From NCBI GenBank assembly GCA_944472155.2, contig OX235275.1, positions 56,003,228 through 56,067,227 on the forward strand: a stretch of DNA of 64,000 nucleotides. Reading direction: 5' to 3'. This DNA is from Trichobilharzia szidati (lineage: Eukaryota > Platyhelminthes > Trematoda > Strigeidida > Schistosomatidae). Positions 24,301-31,033 of the stretch are shown piece by piece; position 1 is the first letter of the stretch, and each line of letters opens with the position of its first letter. The notes under the pieces are model-generated. The model was not told where the DNA came from. It saw only the letters and a program-made list of their open reading frames with translations, and did no database searches. The translations under genes and the position numbers were made by a program.

Positions 24301-27300
24301 TTGTAAATAATCCAATCTTACTAATGGTATAAAATTACTTGCAAGAGAAGAGAATAAACAAGTAAAAGACACAACTAATGAGACAATTATTTATCGATTA
24401 TTATTATTATTCCCATGGGTTCCGAGTGGAATAGGGTTTCAATAGCACATCTCCATATCATCATCATCATCATCCTGTTCTCAGCAATCCTTTTTAGCTT
24501 GCTCCACGATTACCCACAAGCTCTCATCTTCTCCTTACACGATCTCCTCCATGCCAACCTCGTAGTGACTCCCAGCTCTTCATATCCTATTTTTAGGTTC
24601 CGTTCGCGGGTCTGGCTAGCGTGTGATATCACTCAACGGTCTTCTCAGCGTGTGTTCGACCAATTTGTTGAGCTTTAGGTTCTTCCTTGGTTTGTCGCTT
24701 CTCGGAGTTTCTTATAATTATTTCCTTTCTGGCCAGTCATCTGATCTTCGGAATCGAGCGAAGGCAGTCTAGTCTACTAGTTCACTGGCCCGTTCTAAGC
24801 CGGTGAAAAGAGGGAGGTTGGAGTTAGCAACTCTACCCCCCCCCCCAGAAAATCAACCCAATTGCCACAAGAACTTCAAAGCAAAAGAAAAGTATAAAAA
24901 AATACACTCATTCTTTGCTGGAGTGGAAGTAGAGGAGTCACACCGTCTGATGAAAGCCTTCGGGAAGACAGTCAGTCAGCCAATGTACCTTCCTTTTTTT
25001 GATGAAAACGAAAATGCGCATGGAGACGTGGAATATGCTCGCACGACGTACGAATTTAGGAAAGGGTTGCTCAGATTATAAAAGAAGTAAGAAGATATGA
25101 CACAGAAGTACTAGGAATCTTTGAGAGCAGATGGAATGAATGTGGACTGGAGAGGAGTCAATAATCTACCCCACACACACACGGTTACCCAGACGACAAC
25201 CACAAGCACATTGAGGAGGCAGTGATTGGCCATCAAAATTGGTCACCAAAAGCATCCAAAAAGAGCTCTTATGCAGTGGGAACCAATCTTTTCCAGGATA
25301 ATGACAACACACCCGACCGATAGCTGCTACCTTGACGTGTTGGTCGGGCTTGCACATCGCGATGACCCAACAAGCTGCACTGGCCGGAACCAATGTTCCT
25401 GCTGGTCCTATCATGCCAGGAAGGTTGTTAGGATGGTGACTAGACTAAAAGCAGTCACCGGCATTGTGTAAGAATCTTTCTTACACTATGCTGGGGGGTC
25501 TGAGGGCGAAGTCGTACTGCTGGAGAACAGGGATGTAACAGCAGCAGTAAGGTGTTCCCCTCAGATGACCAGCATGCCAGCTACGCTATCTCTCCACTCC
25601 GGAGAGAGGGGGTTAGAAAAGGTCGACCCCAGAAAATCGTAAATCTCGACTTATCCTACGGTGGTCCGTAACCGTCGGTAAGTTTACTAGTACGGAACCA
25701 AACCAAGAAACCAGTTCATACAGAACGTGTGTGATGGGGTGGCCTCAATCAGCTGTCCCCTGGGCTCTGCGGTGACGCAACAGTAACCCTCTTTCTTTTT
25801 CAGGTACCTGAAGAGTCAATCAACTTCCACGGTGTGGGCAGCCGGGAAGTAACAACCGCCAACACACTTCCAAAAAGCACAGAATGATAACACAGCATAT
25901 ATAAATGTGTAACGATAAAACAAACACAAACACACGAATTTAACTAACCTGTTCGTAATCGGCTAATAGGAGTTGGACAAGGAACTGAGTCCAAGTGGAA
26001 TGATGTATTCGGTGTTGAACTAACACCAAGCCATCTGCTGCTGTCACGTTTCGATTTGAAGCTACCGCCAACGCCACCACCACCACTTGTAGCAATTGTA
26101 TGATCGATAACTCCAGTCGTAGTAGTATTCCCAGTACCAGGTAGACTATTCCCTGTACCTAGATTTCCACTTGAACCAAGACTTGTACGACCACCAACAC
26201 CACCACCTGCACTACCACCAAAAGAAAGCTGGCCTTTAGCATTTCCAACTGATGAGAAACTACTACGTAGACCTGTGGGATTCACAACACTTGGATTATT
26301 ATTATTATTTGAAGCTGATGAATAATCTCTGATGACTAGACTGCTTTTTAATTCAGCCAGACGATCTTGTTCACAAATGATTTCATTCACTTCATAAGTA
26401 CGTAGGAGCATAGCATTCAAAGCGGTGATAGGCGTTGCTAGACCTATAATTATTTTTTTTAAGAACACACAAAAGAATCCACTGTAATGATTATTATTTA
26501 AGCAAATTAAAAATTAGCATTGAGTCATAGAAAACAGAAAAGGCGTTCAGCGAAGAGTTACCCTTACTTTCGGAGATATCATTCTCAAGCTGTACAATCG
26601 TATTTACTGTTATTACTATTATTATATCCTTTAGTTCCTAGAGGAACATATGGCTTCAGCCGCACGTCCCCATTGCGTTCGGTTGTCTGCCAACGTTTTC
26701 ATCACCTGGCTCCAAGTTCGCCCCCATGCTTTCATCTCCTCTTCACATGACCTCCTCCATGTCACCCTCACACTGACGACCAACTCGCCGCTACCCTTTC
26801 GGGTTCCAGTCGAGAGCCTGGCATGTGATGTCACCTGATGGTACAATCGCAGAGTTCAGGTTTTAATAAGTGAATTCCCATTACGTTAATCAGGAATTCT
26901 ATATTGAAACACCTTGTGGATACGGGACACAAGATTGATAGAAAAAGGACCTCAACAATTCTTTACAAAATGTCACTTCAATTTCCAAAGTTTGTACGAA
27001 TTCGATTGCCATAAAAAACTTGCAAAACAATCTCTGTGTTCAGAAGAAGTATGTTTAATCCGTCTCCCTTTCATGGCCTTCAACCTCAAGCTAGGATAGT
27101 TATCTATCCTGGTGACATCTGATAATTGTAAATGTTTTTATTTTATTTGTAGTGCTAACTTTATTACCAATATATCATGTTCTGCTATGGCTAATATAGG
27201 TTAAGGGGTGAGAAAATAGGCTTAGGTCAAGTTAAAAGGACATATTGAAAGTCAAAATAACAATGACGATCACTAAACCAAAACAGGAAGGTAACAGCAC

Positions 27301-30300
27301 ATCTGCCCTGGTATCAAAACAAAGTTTATTAAGGAAGGTTTAGTGTGATGACGAATTACTGCTTTGAACGCATAAAACTAGTTTAAACTTCCTAATTGCC
27401 AGCTAGGGCTTCCACAAACTTTAGGATACGTCCTTCCCCAAACACTTTCTATAGATAGGTCTAAAAGACGTGTAAACATCAAGTTTATGTCCTGTCTCTA
27501 TAATAGGTATCACAATAGAGGAGCTAGGTTTCCTGTTCTCACCATTAAAGGGGTTCTGGGGATTCTATTTACTTTTGAAGCCATTTAGGAATATTCTGTG
27601 AAGCCCTTACTTGCAGAAATCGATGAGTCCTCCCCGTGTTTGTTTGGCCACACATACATTCAAATTGGTAAATACAGTGGGAATTGACATCAGTTTTCAC
27701 ATGTTCTAAGGGCTTAGATGGATATATCAGCTTCACATTCTCAATAATTATGATATTAGCTGCATAAAAGTTCTTTTAACAGCAGCGTTCAACTTTTGTT
27801 GAGCTGCTATGATCACCTATATATAGAGTAGCTTGATGTACACGTCTTTTTTAGCGGTGAGTTGGACAGTGGGTCTGACTACTTTATATCTCCTAATGAA
27901 CTTGTTTGGATAATTATTATCAACCAGAGTTTGTGTCAACTTTCTTTCTTCCTCGATGAACATTCGTTGGTTTCTACTAAAGAGGCATCTTGCTAAGGAT
28001 GATTTCAGTTAGAGGACCATCAGGGAATACTGGACAGTTGTTTCGTCCATTCTTAGGACTCTTCGACAGTATGCACCCGTGAAATAACTAAATGGTCAAC
28101 GAAGTCGCCTCGTAAACAGAAAGTCCCGGGGTTCTATTCCTAGAGTGTGAAATCATGGGTGAATACTAGAGAAGAGTCTCAAACAACGAGGACGAAACGG
28201 CCGTCTAGTACTCCCTGGTTTCAAGTGCTTTTCTAACTGATCAAAACCTGAAATTGATCAGATCCTTGCAAACTAACACTTGAAAACTAATTAATTAGTT
28301 AGTCAATCGAACATCATAACTTTAGAGTATTTAAAAGTGATTTTTGAAAAAAAAGAAAACAAAAGCAAAAAAAACTTCAAAAAGGTACATACCCATTTGA
28401 ATTAACTTTTCTCTTTCTTCCGGTGTAACTAAACGTTTCCATAGATTTGGATACTTCTTGAATAATTCTTTACGGAATAATCGAAGATATCGGCCCACCT
28501 GAAAACACAAACCGGAAACAAGGTAAAAAAATGATACGTTTTCGATAATTAAGAAACATTGTTTTCATGTTTTCTCTTTTTTTTAATGATTTCATGCACG
28601 AATGTAAGTGTTGAAATTCATTGATACGCCTAAAGGTATTTTATACAACATTCTGAATATAAATGATTTTTTTATTCCTTTACGTTCCCAGTAGAACATA
28701 GGGCACCTTCAAGCTAGAACTTTGGAGTTTCAGTACCAGTGGTGTTTAATTTCACGGGATGGATGGGGTTGCTAGCCTCGCGTCCAACCTTCCCTCCTTA
28801 CCAGTCTTATTAATGGCTTAGCGAGGTTAAGGAGTGCCTTGTCGGCCGGGCGGGGATCGAACCTCGGACCACATGAGGCGTGGTTGACGAGCATTCTATC
28901 GCTGTGCCACTAACACACTCTCAATGTAATATGGCAAATGTTTACCGGTTCTACGGTAAACATGGCACCAGTCAATGAAACCTACAACAGTTAGTCTAAG
29001 CCACGTAGGAAGGTGTAGACTTCCTGACTAGTTGGGGTCCTCGGGACGGCAAAAACCAATGGTTGGAAACAATTGGTGACATGGCTCAAAATCGTTCTCA
29101 ATGGCTGGCGCAGATGCATCCACTCCTTGTGACTTATGATTTCCAATGAAACTGTTTTGTTCTTCGTTATTACTACACCTTTGTCTGACACCTCTGTTTA
29201 TTGTCTATATTATGCATTTCTCCTACTTTTTTCTTTTGCTTTGTGTGCTACATGGAGGGAGTGTGGCGACTTGAACTGGCGCACATATGTGCAAAGTTCT
29301 ATGTCAAATACCGACCGACCGACCGGTTCTACAACATTTCATTACCCGCTTCACATATGGATAATCATAAATGAACTTTCACATATGTTGCTTTGCAAAG
29401 ATTTGTCTGTATTCAAGATAGATCATGAACTGAGCGGTTAGAGAACTCTTGAAAACCAAGGTTTATGGGACAGCTATTTCGTCCTTACCGAAGATGGAAC
29501 CCCAAGCCACTAGGGATAGAATCCAGGAGCCAGCCTCAAATCACGTGTGGCAAGCCTGCTAACCATTTCAGTCACTGGAACAGGATCCAATGACCCATGA
29601 ATTTTAACTGCTGTCAACTTGCGATAAACAACGCAACCACTACAGACCGACGTCATCGGCGCGTAAGCGTCCTTACACCCAACTTGGTAGACTTCCTCAC
29701 TAGTCACGAATTGTCCCTGAAATTCCAGGAATTTCATCCTATAGTTAGTCACTAACGAGCAGTAGACTAGCTTTCAAGAGTTGGTTACAAGGAATTTGGT
29801 TGATTTCAAGTTCAGTACGCCTTGGAAATGGTGATGAATCAGACAAATGTTGAGGAAACCGTTGACCGTTGATATCATGCGCCAGACCTTCGAATGGAAC
29901 CCGAATGGGAAACGACGGATTGGGCACTACTAGGAGGGCGACATGGAGGAGGAGGTTATGTGAAGAGGATATGATAGTCTACGGTGAGTCGTGGAACCAG
30001 TTGAAGAGGACTACAGAGAACAGGATGATATGGAAATGTACTGTTGAAGCTCTATATGTTCCACTCGGAACCTAAGGGAATAATACTAAGTAAATAGTAA
30101 ACTCTGGATCTCTTCGAGTGACTACACCTGTCTTCACGTACGTAGTTTAAACACAATCCGAACATCTTTACCAAATCTTTACCTAACCTGAAAGAAATAG
30201 TCAAGACATCTTAGAATCTAAAAATTGTATAACTATAAGTTAGCTAGTTAGTTGTATATGAAAATACGACCTTCTACTGAATCACTCTACAAAGGCTATT

Positions 30301-30409
30301 TCGAAGGTAAACCAGTGTAACTTACCTCAGATGCTAAATAGAAGTATTCACCATCAGGTTCCAACTGAAATTCAATAGGTTTTTCTCCGTAACGAAAGGC
30401 TGTTTCCAT
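5631..30409 (-). CDS. SMARCB1: SMARCB1 / SNF5 / INI1 homologue, SWI/SNF core subunit (7 coding exons)
   Basis: Coding join on the minus strand: 30409-30326, 28498-28393, 26443-25949, 18188-17920, 11546-11293, 8029-7898, 5670-5631; 1380 nt, 459 residues plus stop. All introns are GT-AG and all exon phases join without adjustment. Domains: N-terminal winged-helix region (about 1-100), low-complexity linker (105-192), KRDSSRW and HLDSVPC block (195-219), RPT1 (257-318), RPT2 (336-400), C-terminal helix [20 protein letters not shown] (435-454) ending in QPNW. Family knowledge: this nuclear protein anchors SWI/SNF remodellers, its repeats bind the SMARCC scaffold, and its basic tail contacts the nucleosome acidic patch. 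Human SMARCB1 is 385 residues; the extra length here is mostly the linker. The ATG at 30409 is chosen because it aligns within a few residues of the human N-terminus. The identification is very secure; UTR ends and spliced-leader use are not resolved. Confidence 0.96.
5885..6280 (+). mobile_element. RTE-like LINE 2 fragment interrupted by a SINE
   Basis: Pieces at 5885-5945 (CTTTATGACTGTGAGACATT) and 6203-6280 (GAAGATATGAAACGGCTAGC) are contiguous in intact copies (compare 11645-11745). They encode the LLYDCET...EDMKRLA motif of the LINE 2 reverse transcriptase tail. The SINE at 5948-6194 lies between them. Confidence 0.7.
5948..6194 (-). mobile_element. tRNA-Gly-headed SINE, near complete
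   Basis: The 74-nt head (6194 to 6121) has a perfect 7-bp acceptor stem (GCGUUGG/CCAACGC), a D arm like tRNA-Gly (CAGAGGTAGAATGCTCGCC), anticodon loop CAGCCAC with GCC, and a strong T arm (CCGGGGTTCGATCCCCGG). The anticodon stem no longer pairs, so it is not a functional tRNA. The body runs to 5948. Other copies: 1395-1575 and 28675-28920. Confidence 0.8.
6285..6610 (-). mobile_element. RTE-like LINE 2, 3' end with (CCGA)n tail
   Basis: Reverse strand ends with the family 3' UTR (TGCAAAGTTCTATGTCGAAA) followed by repeated CCGA units (6289-6303). It begins in the terminal coding part and abuts an opposite-strand copy of the same family at 6280. Confidence 0.75.
6611..7440. other. Unassigned part of SMARCB1 intron 6
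   Basis: A tRNA-like SINE-type patch (ATGAGTCACAGCTCTACCAG) near 6830-6880 is too decayed to classify. Nothing else recognised. Confidence 0.4.
7445..7660. mobile_element. Head-to-head hammerhead family A pair, degenerate
   Basis: Minus half (7445-7565): AGTTTGGGACTCATCAAC and a decayed B-box. Plus half (7565-7660): CTGAAGA core intact at about 7599, GUCUCAAACUGGGAC stem II, but GAUAAA in place of GAAA. The heads are nearly gone. Confidence 0.6.
7898..8029 (-). CDS. SMARCB1: SMARCB1 coding exon 6
   Basis: 132 nt; acceptor GACACACACAG|TGAATC, donor ACAAG|GTAAGC. It completes a split Ser codon and encodes [20 protein letters not shown], then [17 protein letters not shown]. This matches human [20 protein letters not shown]...[18 protein letters not shown]. 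It includes the start of the basic C-terminal helix. Confidence 0.95.
8160..8670. mobile_element. Head-to-head hammerhead family A pair
   Basis: Minus half at 8160-8280 (tail, ribozyme module, B-box). Plus half at 8281-8670: leader, tRNA-like head with AAGGTCCTGGGTCCGAATCC, ribozyme module with CTGATGAAGAGTCCC, tail ending CCAATACTTG. The plus GAAA half is altered (GAGGAAAC). Lies in SMARCB1 intron 5. Confidence 0.8.
8690..9085 (+). mobile_element. Schistosoma alpha-type SINE with decayed hammerhead
   Basis: A plus tRNA-like head (TAGTGGATAATGC ... GGGTTCGAGTCCCGG, 8700-8765), then an inverted copy of a similar head (8880-8955), then a hammerhead module at 8999-9058 from GCAGGTACATCC to CCTGGATTCCACTGC. 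The core reads UUGACGA (C3 changed), GAAA is intact, and stem III has one C-A mismatch. The flanks match the known Schistosoma hammerhead satellite. Confidence 0.75.
9330..9960 (-). mobile_element. RTE-type LINE reverse transcriptase C-terminal part
   Basis: Reverse reading recovers [14 protein letters not shown], then [14 protein letters not shown] and SRKYCFN: the KTKxM...NGxxLEEVxSFTYLGS block after the RT core. It then runs through the NQEPIA region to the WRRSCAEG end near 9340. Multiple frameshifts. Confidence 0.75.
9961..10560. other. Unassigned; probable LINE flank
   Basis: T-rich plus strand without a recognisable gene. The 122-codon plus frame (9837-10205) is antisense to the LINE at its left end and has no family signature. 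Confidence 0.4.
10560..10805 (+). mobile_element. Hammerhead SINE family B with intact ribozyme
   Basis: Leader from a palindrome (ACTAGTTACTGACTAGTGTG), a tRNA-like head with A-box AGCTCAGTGGTAACGTCTC and B-box GGTTCGAATCTC, then the ribozyme and an end at CCGATTGCCTCCAACC. Pol III transcription is the usual mode for such heads (inference). Located in SMARCB1 intron 5, antisense to the gene. Confidence 0.85.
10728..10772 (+). ncRNA. Hammerhead ribozyme, all canonical core bases intact
   Basis: Stem I GCCUUG (10728-10733) pairs perfectly with CAAGGC (10767-10772). Core CUGAUGA at 10734-10740. Stem II GUGC/GCAC with loop CAACUA. GAAA at 10755-10758. Stem III ACC/GGU closed by a UA dinucleotide. 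Cleavage triplet GUC, with predicted cleavage after 10766. Stem III is very short, as in retroelement-borne hammerheads. Confidence 0.85.
10810..11290. other. Unassigned, with one tRNA-like SINE trace
   Basis: About 11085-11155 has a head-like segment (AATGGCTTACATACTGG ... GTGCTGGGTTCGTCCCC). The remainder is featureless up to SMARCB1 exon 5. Confidence 0.4.
11293..11546 (-). CDS. SMARCB1: SMARCB1 coding exon 5 (RPT2)
   Basis: 254 nt; acceptor TTTGATAATAG|ATTGAA, donor GCATTTAG|GTAATT, phase 0 to phase 2. It encodes [20 protein letters not shown], then [20 protein letters not shown] and WHQKIYAF. This is SNF5 repeat 2, the most conserved part of the family and the docking site for partner proteins. 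Confidence 0.96.
11645..11840 (+). mobile_element. RTE-like LINE 2 fragment
   Basis: CTTTATGACTGTGAGACATG ... GACATGAAAAGG ... GTTTGTGTGTTG, then GTAAGTCAATCAATGAAGTTG: the coding tail of LINE 2 with a deletion. It ends abruptly against an opposite-strand copy at about 11841. Confidence 0.7.
11841..12715 (-). mobile_element. RTE-like LINE 2, longest copy in the window
   Basis: The reverse strand encodes [40 protein letters not shown] and [20 protein letters not shown] (12521 to 12303), then a WLGH...PRR tail and 3' UTR to TGCGAAGTTCTATGTTGAAA. A duplicated stretch of similar sequence (12560-12700) precedes it. Frames are broken. Lies in SMARCB1 intron 4. Confidence 0.8.
12880..13260 (-). mobile_element. 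Penelope-like element, C-terminal endonuclease remnant
   Basis: The minus strand reads [26 protein letters not shown] followed by [22 protein letters not shown] second copy at 54842-55168 has the same block with VYQF...CPYVARHI upstream. This is the GIY-YIG region that follows the Penelope RT. Confidence 0.75.
13265..14110. other. Unassigned part of SMARCB1 intron 4
   Basis: No recognisable gene or repeat. Confidence 0.5.
14115..15035 (-). mobile_element. Penelope-like fragment between inverted arms
   Basis: Arms 14115-14320 and 14835-15035 are inverted copies (CCAATGACGGTGATTTTGTG against CACAAAATCACCATCATTGG; also the ATAACGATGATTATAATG segment). Between them the minus strand (14803-14510) reads [30 protein letters not shown] and [15 protein letters not shown], typical of the Penelope C-terminus. 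An (AAT)n run sits in the left arm (14211-14238). Confidence 0.75.
15040..15426. other. Mostly unassigned; LINE 2 3' UTR trace
   Basis: 15140-15215 resembles the LINE 2 tail in reverse (GGAACTTTGCACACAAAGTG). Otherwise nothing recognised. Confidence 0.4.
15427..16560 (-). mobile_element. CR1/Jockey-type LINE, 3' part of reverse transcriptase
   Basis: The reverse strand begins [18 protein letters not shown] then a stop (YADD is the RT catalytic motif, near 16540). It continues [35 protein letters not shown] and [15 protein letters not shown] (to 15905). The element ends in an (ATT)n tail at 15427-15443, as such LINEs do. It is truncated at the catalytic motif. Confidence 0.85.
16565..17015. 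mobile_element. Foldback family F
   Basis: The left half (TGGTAATCAAGAATACC ... TTTGCTGGCTAGACAGATCG) is followed by an inverted partner (CGATCTGGTTTGCTATC ... ACTGTTCATCTCAATTA). Related copies lie at 54405-54740 and 60095-60730. No coding capacity. Confidence 0.6.
17016..17455. other. Mostly unassigned, with a probable LINE 2 trace
   Basis: About 17125-17365 faintly resembles LINE 2 in reverse (TCGACGAAGAAGGCGACAAC; CTTCCGCTGTCACCGGCCAC). No gene seen. Confidence 0.4.
17460..17886. mobile_element. Head-to-head hammerhead family A pair
   Basis: Long minus half (17460-17805) with tail, ribozyme module (core mutated, GAAA lost), B-box GGGTTCGAACCC and leader. Short plus half (17806-17886) with GGACGAAAC, ACTCCCAGG and the tail CTCATGATGAAAATCC. 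It ends about 35 nt from the exon 4 donor. Confidence 0.75.
17920..18188 (-). CDS. SMARCB1: SMARCB1 coding exon 4 (RPT1)
   Basis: 269 nt; acceptor CTTTCTTCTAG|CTAGAC, donor ACAACAG|GTAAAG, phase 1 to phase 0. It encodes the [10 protein letters not shown] and HENACQPE blocks and SNF5 repeat 1 ([19 protein letters not shown] ... [17 protein letters not shown]). A second AG four bases downstream would shift the frame, so the first is chosen. Confidence 0.95.
18281..18316. repeat. (AT)n microsatellite
   Basis: Uninterrupted AT dinucleotide run about 35 nt long, in SMARCB1 intron 3 just upstream of exon 4. Confidence 0.9.
18320..19260. other. Unassigned part of SMARCB1 intron 3
   Basis: No recognisable gene or repeat. 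Confidence 0.5.
19262..19945 (+). mobile_element. RTE-like LINE 2, coding tail plus 3' UTR
   Basis: Begins in the [20 protein letters not shown] block (19262-19325). It passes through [19 protein letters not shown], a decayed GHVLR region, the polypeptide end and the 3' UTR to TGCAAAGTACTCTGCTGAAA. Same family and length class as 48390-48985. Confidence 0.75.
19965..20070 (-). mobile_element. Penelope-like terminal repeat with hammerhead-like core
   Basis: Reverse strand 20066-20019: UUGAUAA, a hairpin GCUAU...AUAGC with loop UAGUAAUAA, then CGAAACGUC, AGUAAAA. GAAA and GUC are intact; C3 and G8 of the core are changed. Adjacent GTATTTCCCAATGA matches the arms of 32240-32920. Penelope-like elements are known to carry such minimal hammerheads. 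Confidence 0.6.
20075..20900. other. Unassigned part of SMARCB1 intron 3
   Basis: No recognisable gene or repeat. Confidence 0.5.
20905..21045 (-). mobile_element. Hammerhead SINE family A, truncated
   Basis: Reverse: B-box GGGTTCGAACCC, ribozyme module with GGACGAAAA and an AUUAAGA core (mutated), partial tail. Same strand as SMARCB1. Confidence 0.7.
21050..21970. other. Unassigned part of SMARCB1 intron 3
   Basis: A 92-codon plus frame at 21361-21639 has no family signature. A short TG/TA dinucleotide patch lies at 21150-21172. Confidence 0.4.
21975..22345 (-). mobile_element. Hammerhead SINE family A
   Basis: Minus copy with tail, decayed ribozyme module, head (GGTTCGAACC; CCCAATGGCTTAATAG) and full leader to CTCACTAGCGACTGGCCC. 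The ribozyme core is lost. Confidence 0.75.
22388..22560 (+). mobile_element. tRNA-headed SINE (family E)
   Basis: Head TGGTGGTTCATTGATAGAAT ... GGGCTCGATTCCCGG, then a body ending GTGGGGCTAGAAACCTCATT. A second copy is at 23575-23745. Confidence 0.65.
22660..22945 (+). mobile_element. Schistosoma alpha-type SINE with decayed hammerhead
   Basis: An inverted tRNA-like head (22670-22760) is followed by a plus B-box-like GGGTTCGAG and a hammerhead: CUGACGA at 22878-22884, stem II region GUACAAGAGUAGGAU, GAGA instead of GAAA, ACGCGCGCGUGUC, then CCTGCATTCTACTGC. The GAAA change should abolish cleavage. Confidence 0.7.
22950..23140 (+). mobile_element. tRNA-headed SINE (family D)
   Basis: GTGGCACAGCGATTAGGACT head, B-box decayed, body CTACCGATATAACATGCTGA and an A-rich end. 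Second copy of the family at 2328. Confidence 0.75.
23141..23570. other. Unassigned part of SMARCB1 intron 3
   Basis: No recognisable gene or repeat. Confidence 0.5.
23575..23745 (+). mobile_element. tRNA-headed SINE (family E)
   Basis: AATTCAGTGGTGGAGTGC head, GGGGTTCAATTCCCG B-box, body GAGCGTGTGGGGCTCGCAAC. Body matches 22388-22560. Confidence 0.7.
23745..24200. mobile_element. Head-to-head hammerhead family B pair
   Basis: Leader 23745-23860, then a minus ribozyme (about 23880-23955): CUGACGA core, GAAA and ACCUAGGUC stem III intact, stem II with one mismatch, stem I interrupted. Then a plus head (24015-24090) and plus ribozyme (about 24130-24175): CUGACGU core (A9 changed), stem III mismatch. 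Both outer ends read GGCAAT..GGCAGGAAGCC or its complement. Confidence 0.75.
24410..24750 (-). mobile_element. RTE-type LINE 3' coding remnant
   Basis: Antisense of GACCTCCTCCATG-type repeats (TCTCCTTACACGATCTCCTC). The reverse strand gives the WRRS...EEKMRA...N-W end and ..NEKLRE.. upstream. A (CAT)n run lies at 24457-24474. Confidence 0.65.
25060..25145 (+). mobile_element. LINE endonuclease fragment
   Basis: The plus strand reads [20 protein letters not shown] then WNECGL, resembling the MxxYNIEVLGISExRW block of apurinic-type LINE endonucleases. The catalytic domain beyond it is absent. Confidence 0.6.
25150..25940. other. GC-richer block, probable LINE 5' region
   Basis: Composition is higher in GC than the surroundings, with hairpin-like patches (CTCTCCACTCCGGAGAGAGG at 25588). 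No gene recognised. It could be the 5' UTR of the neighbouring LINE; not proven. Confidence 0.4.
25949..26443 (-). CDS. SMARCB1: SMARCB1 coding exon 3 with expanded low-complexity linker
   Basis: 495 nt; acceptor AATTATAG|GTC, donor ACAG|GTTAGT, phase 1 to phase 1. It starts [20 protein letters not shown] (end of the winged-helix region), then residues 105-192 are rich in Ser, Gly, Asn and Thr, including runs NNNNN, TTTT and GGGG. It then returns to conserved sequence: [24 protein letters not shown], matching human AKRNSQW and HHLDAVPC. The linker has no counterpart of this length in the human protein and may be disordered. The frame stays open throughout, so it is translated rather than intronic. 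Confidence 0.93.
26630..26850 (-). mobile_element. RTE-type LINE C-terminus
   Basis: The reverse strand reads [20 protein letters not shown], then [20 protein letters not shown] and EAICSSRN. This is the cleanest C-terminal end of the RTE family here. Lies in SMARCB1 intron 2. Confidence 0.8.
27400..28000 (-). mobile_element. Penelope-like element, thumb to endonuclease region
   Basis: The reverse strand reads [58 protein letters not shown], then [20 protein letters not shown] after frame changes. The C-x-C and GxTxR remnants mark a decayed GIY-YIG domain. 26850-27400 has nothing recognisable. Confidence 0.75.
28000..28290. mobile_element. Head-to-head hammerhead family A pair
   Basis: Minus half 28000-28082 (GTTAGAGGACCAT ... 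CTTCGACAGTATGCACCC). Plus half 28083-28290 with a head trace, a core altered to AGAGAAGA, GGACGAAACGGCCGUC intact, UAGUACUCC and a tail ending CTAACACTTGAAAA. About 100 nt from the exon 2 donor. Confidence 0.7.
28393..28498 (-). CDS. SMARCB1: SMARCB1 coding exon 2
   Basis: 106 nt between acceptor TTTTCAG|GTGGGC and donor ATGG|GTATGT, ending in phase 1. It encodes [20 protein letters not shown] and continues [15 protein letters not shown], the most recognisable part of the SMARCB1 winged-helix domain (human [20 protein letters not shown]). This region binds DNA weakly in the human protein. There is no frame disruption. Confidence 0.95.
28675..28920 (-). mobile_element. tRNA-Gly-headed SINE
   Basis: Body CCTTTACGTTCCCAGTAGAA ... 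GGGATGGATGGGGTTGCTAG, then a reversed head (GGGGATCGAACCTCGGACC ... GTGCCACTAACAC). Same family as 5948-6194. In SMARCB1 intron 1, on its strand. Confidence 0.75.
28930..29330 (+). mobile_element. RTE-like LINE 2, 3' end with (CCGA)n tail
   Basis: From CATGGCACCAGTCAATGAAA through the 3' UTR to TGCAAAGTTCTATGTC and a CCGACCGACCGACCGG tail (about 29317-29333). It abuts the SINE on its left. Confidence 0.75.
29420..29770 (-). mobile_element. Hammerhead SINE family A, degenerate
   Basis: Minus copy: CAGCTATTTCGTCC, CAAGCCACTAGGG, then head and leader remnants with CATGAATTTTAACTGC and CGTCATCGGCGCG. The ribozyme core is gone. Confidence 0.6.
29870..30085 (+). mobile_element. RTE-type LINE C-terminus
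   Basis: The plus strand reads [40 protein letters not shown] in one frame, then LYVPLGT: the RTE C-terminal signature. Lies in SMARCB1 intron 1. Confidence 0.75.
30326..30409 (-). CDS. SMARCB1: SMARCB1 coding exon 1
   Basis: Twenty-eight codons from ATG to the donor CTGAG|GTAAG, phase 0. The peptide contains [14 protein letters not shown] and ends LASE, matching the KPVKFQLEDDGEF...GSE start of animal SMARCB1. Splitting right after SE agrees with exon 2 beginning VGRYLRLFR. The N-terminus is about three residues shorter than human. No upstream in-frame ATG is needed. Confidence 0.93.
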
Positions 30410-30841
30410 TGTATATATTTAATAATTTGAAAAATAATTTATGGCAATCAATATTCCTCGAAATAAGCTGACAGTGGGTTCAGATAGTTGATCTATACAT
30501 CACTATACATAAAGATATACGATTTTATTCCCAGATTTGATTAACTGTCTACTTTTTGGTTTAGACAAAAATGCTAAGAATAGAAAAGGGAGGAAAAAAT
30601 TAAAGGAACACGTGTATATAGGCCTGATTGACAAAAAGGTGACAGAATGAAAGGTATATAAGCCGCATGGCTTTGTTCGTTTGTCTCACTGCCTAGAATT
30701 CCGGCGCTCGCTGACTTTCACCTGTTTCTCTTTACTTACATTTGTGATCGTATCTACATAACACTGTCTCACAGTGACCATATGTGGTCTTTCTCACTTT
30801 GGAAGCTGTTTGCCTGACCCTGGCGCGCATTCATCGGTGTT
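30410..30841 (-). promoter_or_regulatory. SMARCB1 5' flank and probable promoter
   Basis: On the minus strand upstream of the ATG are two TATA-like motifs: GGCTTATATACC (about 30651-30662) and CCTATATACACGTG (about 30610-30623), the latter overlapping an E-box CACGTG. The start site is not determinable by eye. An LTR and gag remnant lie immediately beyond. Confidence 0.35.
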
Positions 30842-31009
30842 TCACCTAACACTTTCATATTCTGCCTTCGCCCGACCTCCCAGCAGCGTTCCAAGCAACA
30901 GCCTCATCGCTGACGGATCTTGAACGCCACTCAACTGCGCAATAGCCTCGAAGTCCTGCCCGAAGGTGCATATGTCTCCATCAAACACTACAGGGTATAG
31001 GTTTTCCAT
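30842..31009 (-). pseudogene. Truncated gag start of an LTR retrotransposon
   Basis: The frame starts at the Met at 31009, 25 nt inside the LTR edge, and reads MENLYPVVFDGDICTFGQDF, then EAIAQLSGVQDPSAMRLLLG and on to a stop after 55 residues. Position directly after the LTR and primer-binding region supports gag. The rest of the element is missing. Confidence 0.65.
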
Positions 31010-31033
31010 TTGTCGGTAGGCAGCGACACCAAA

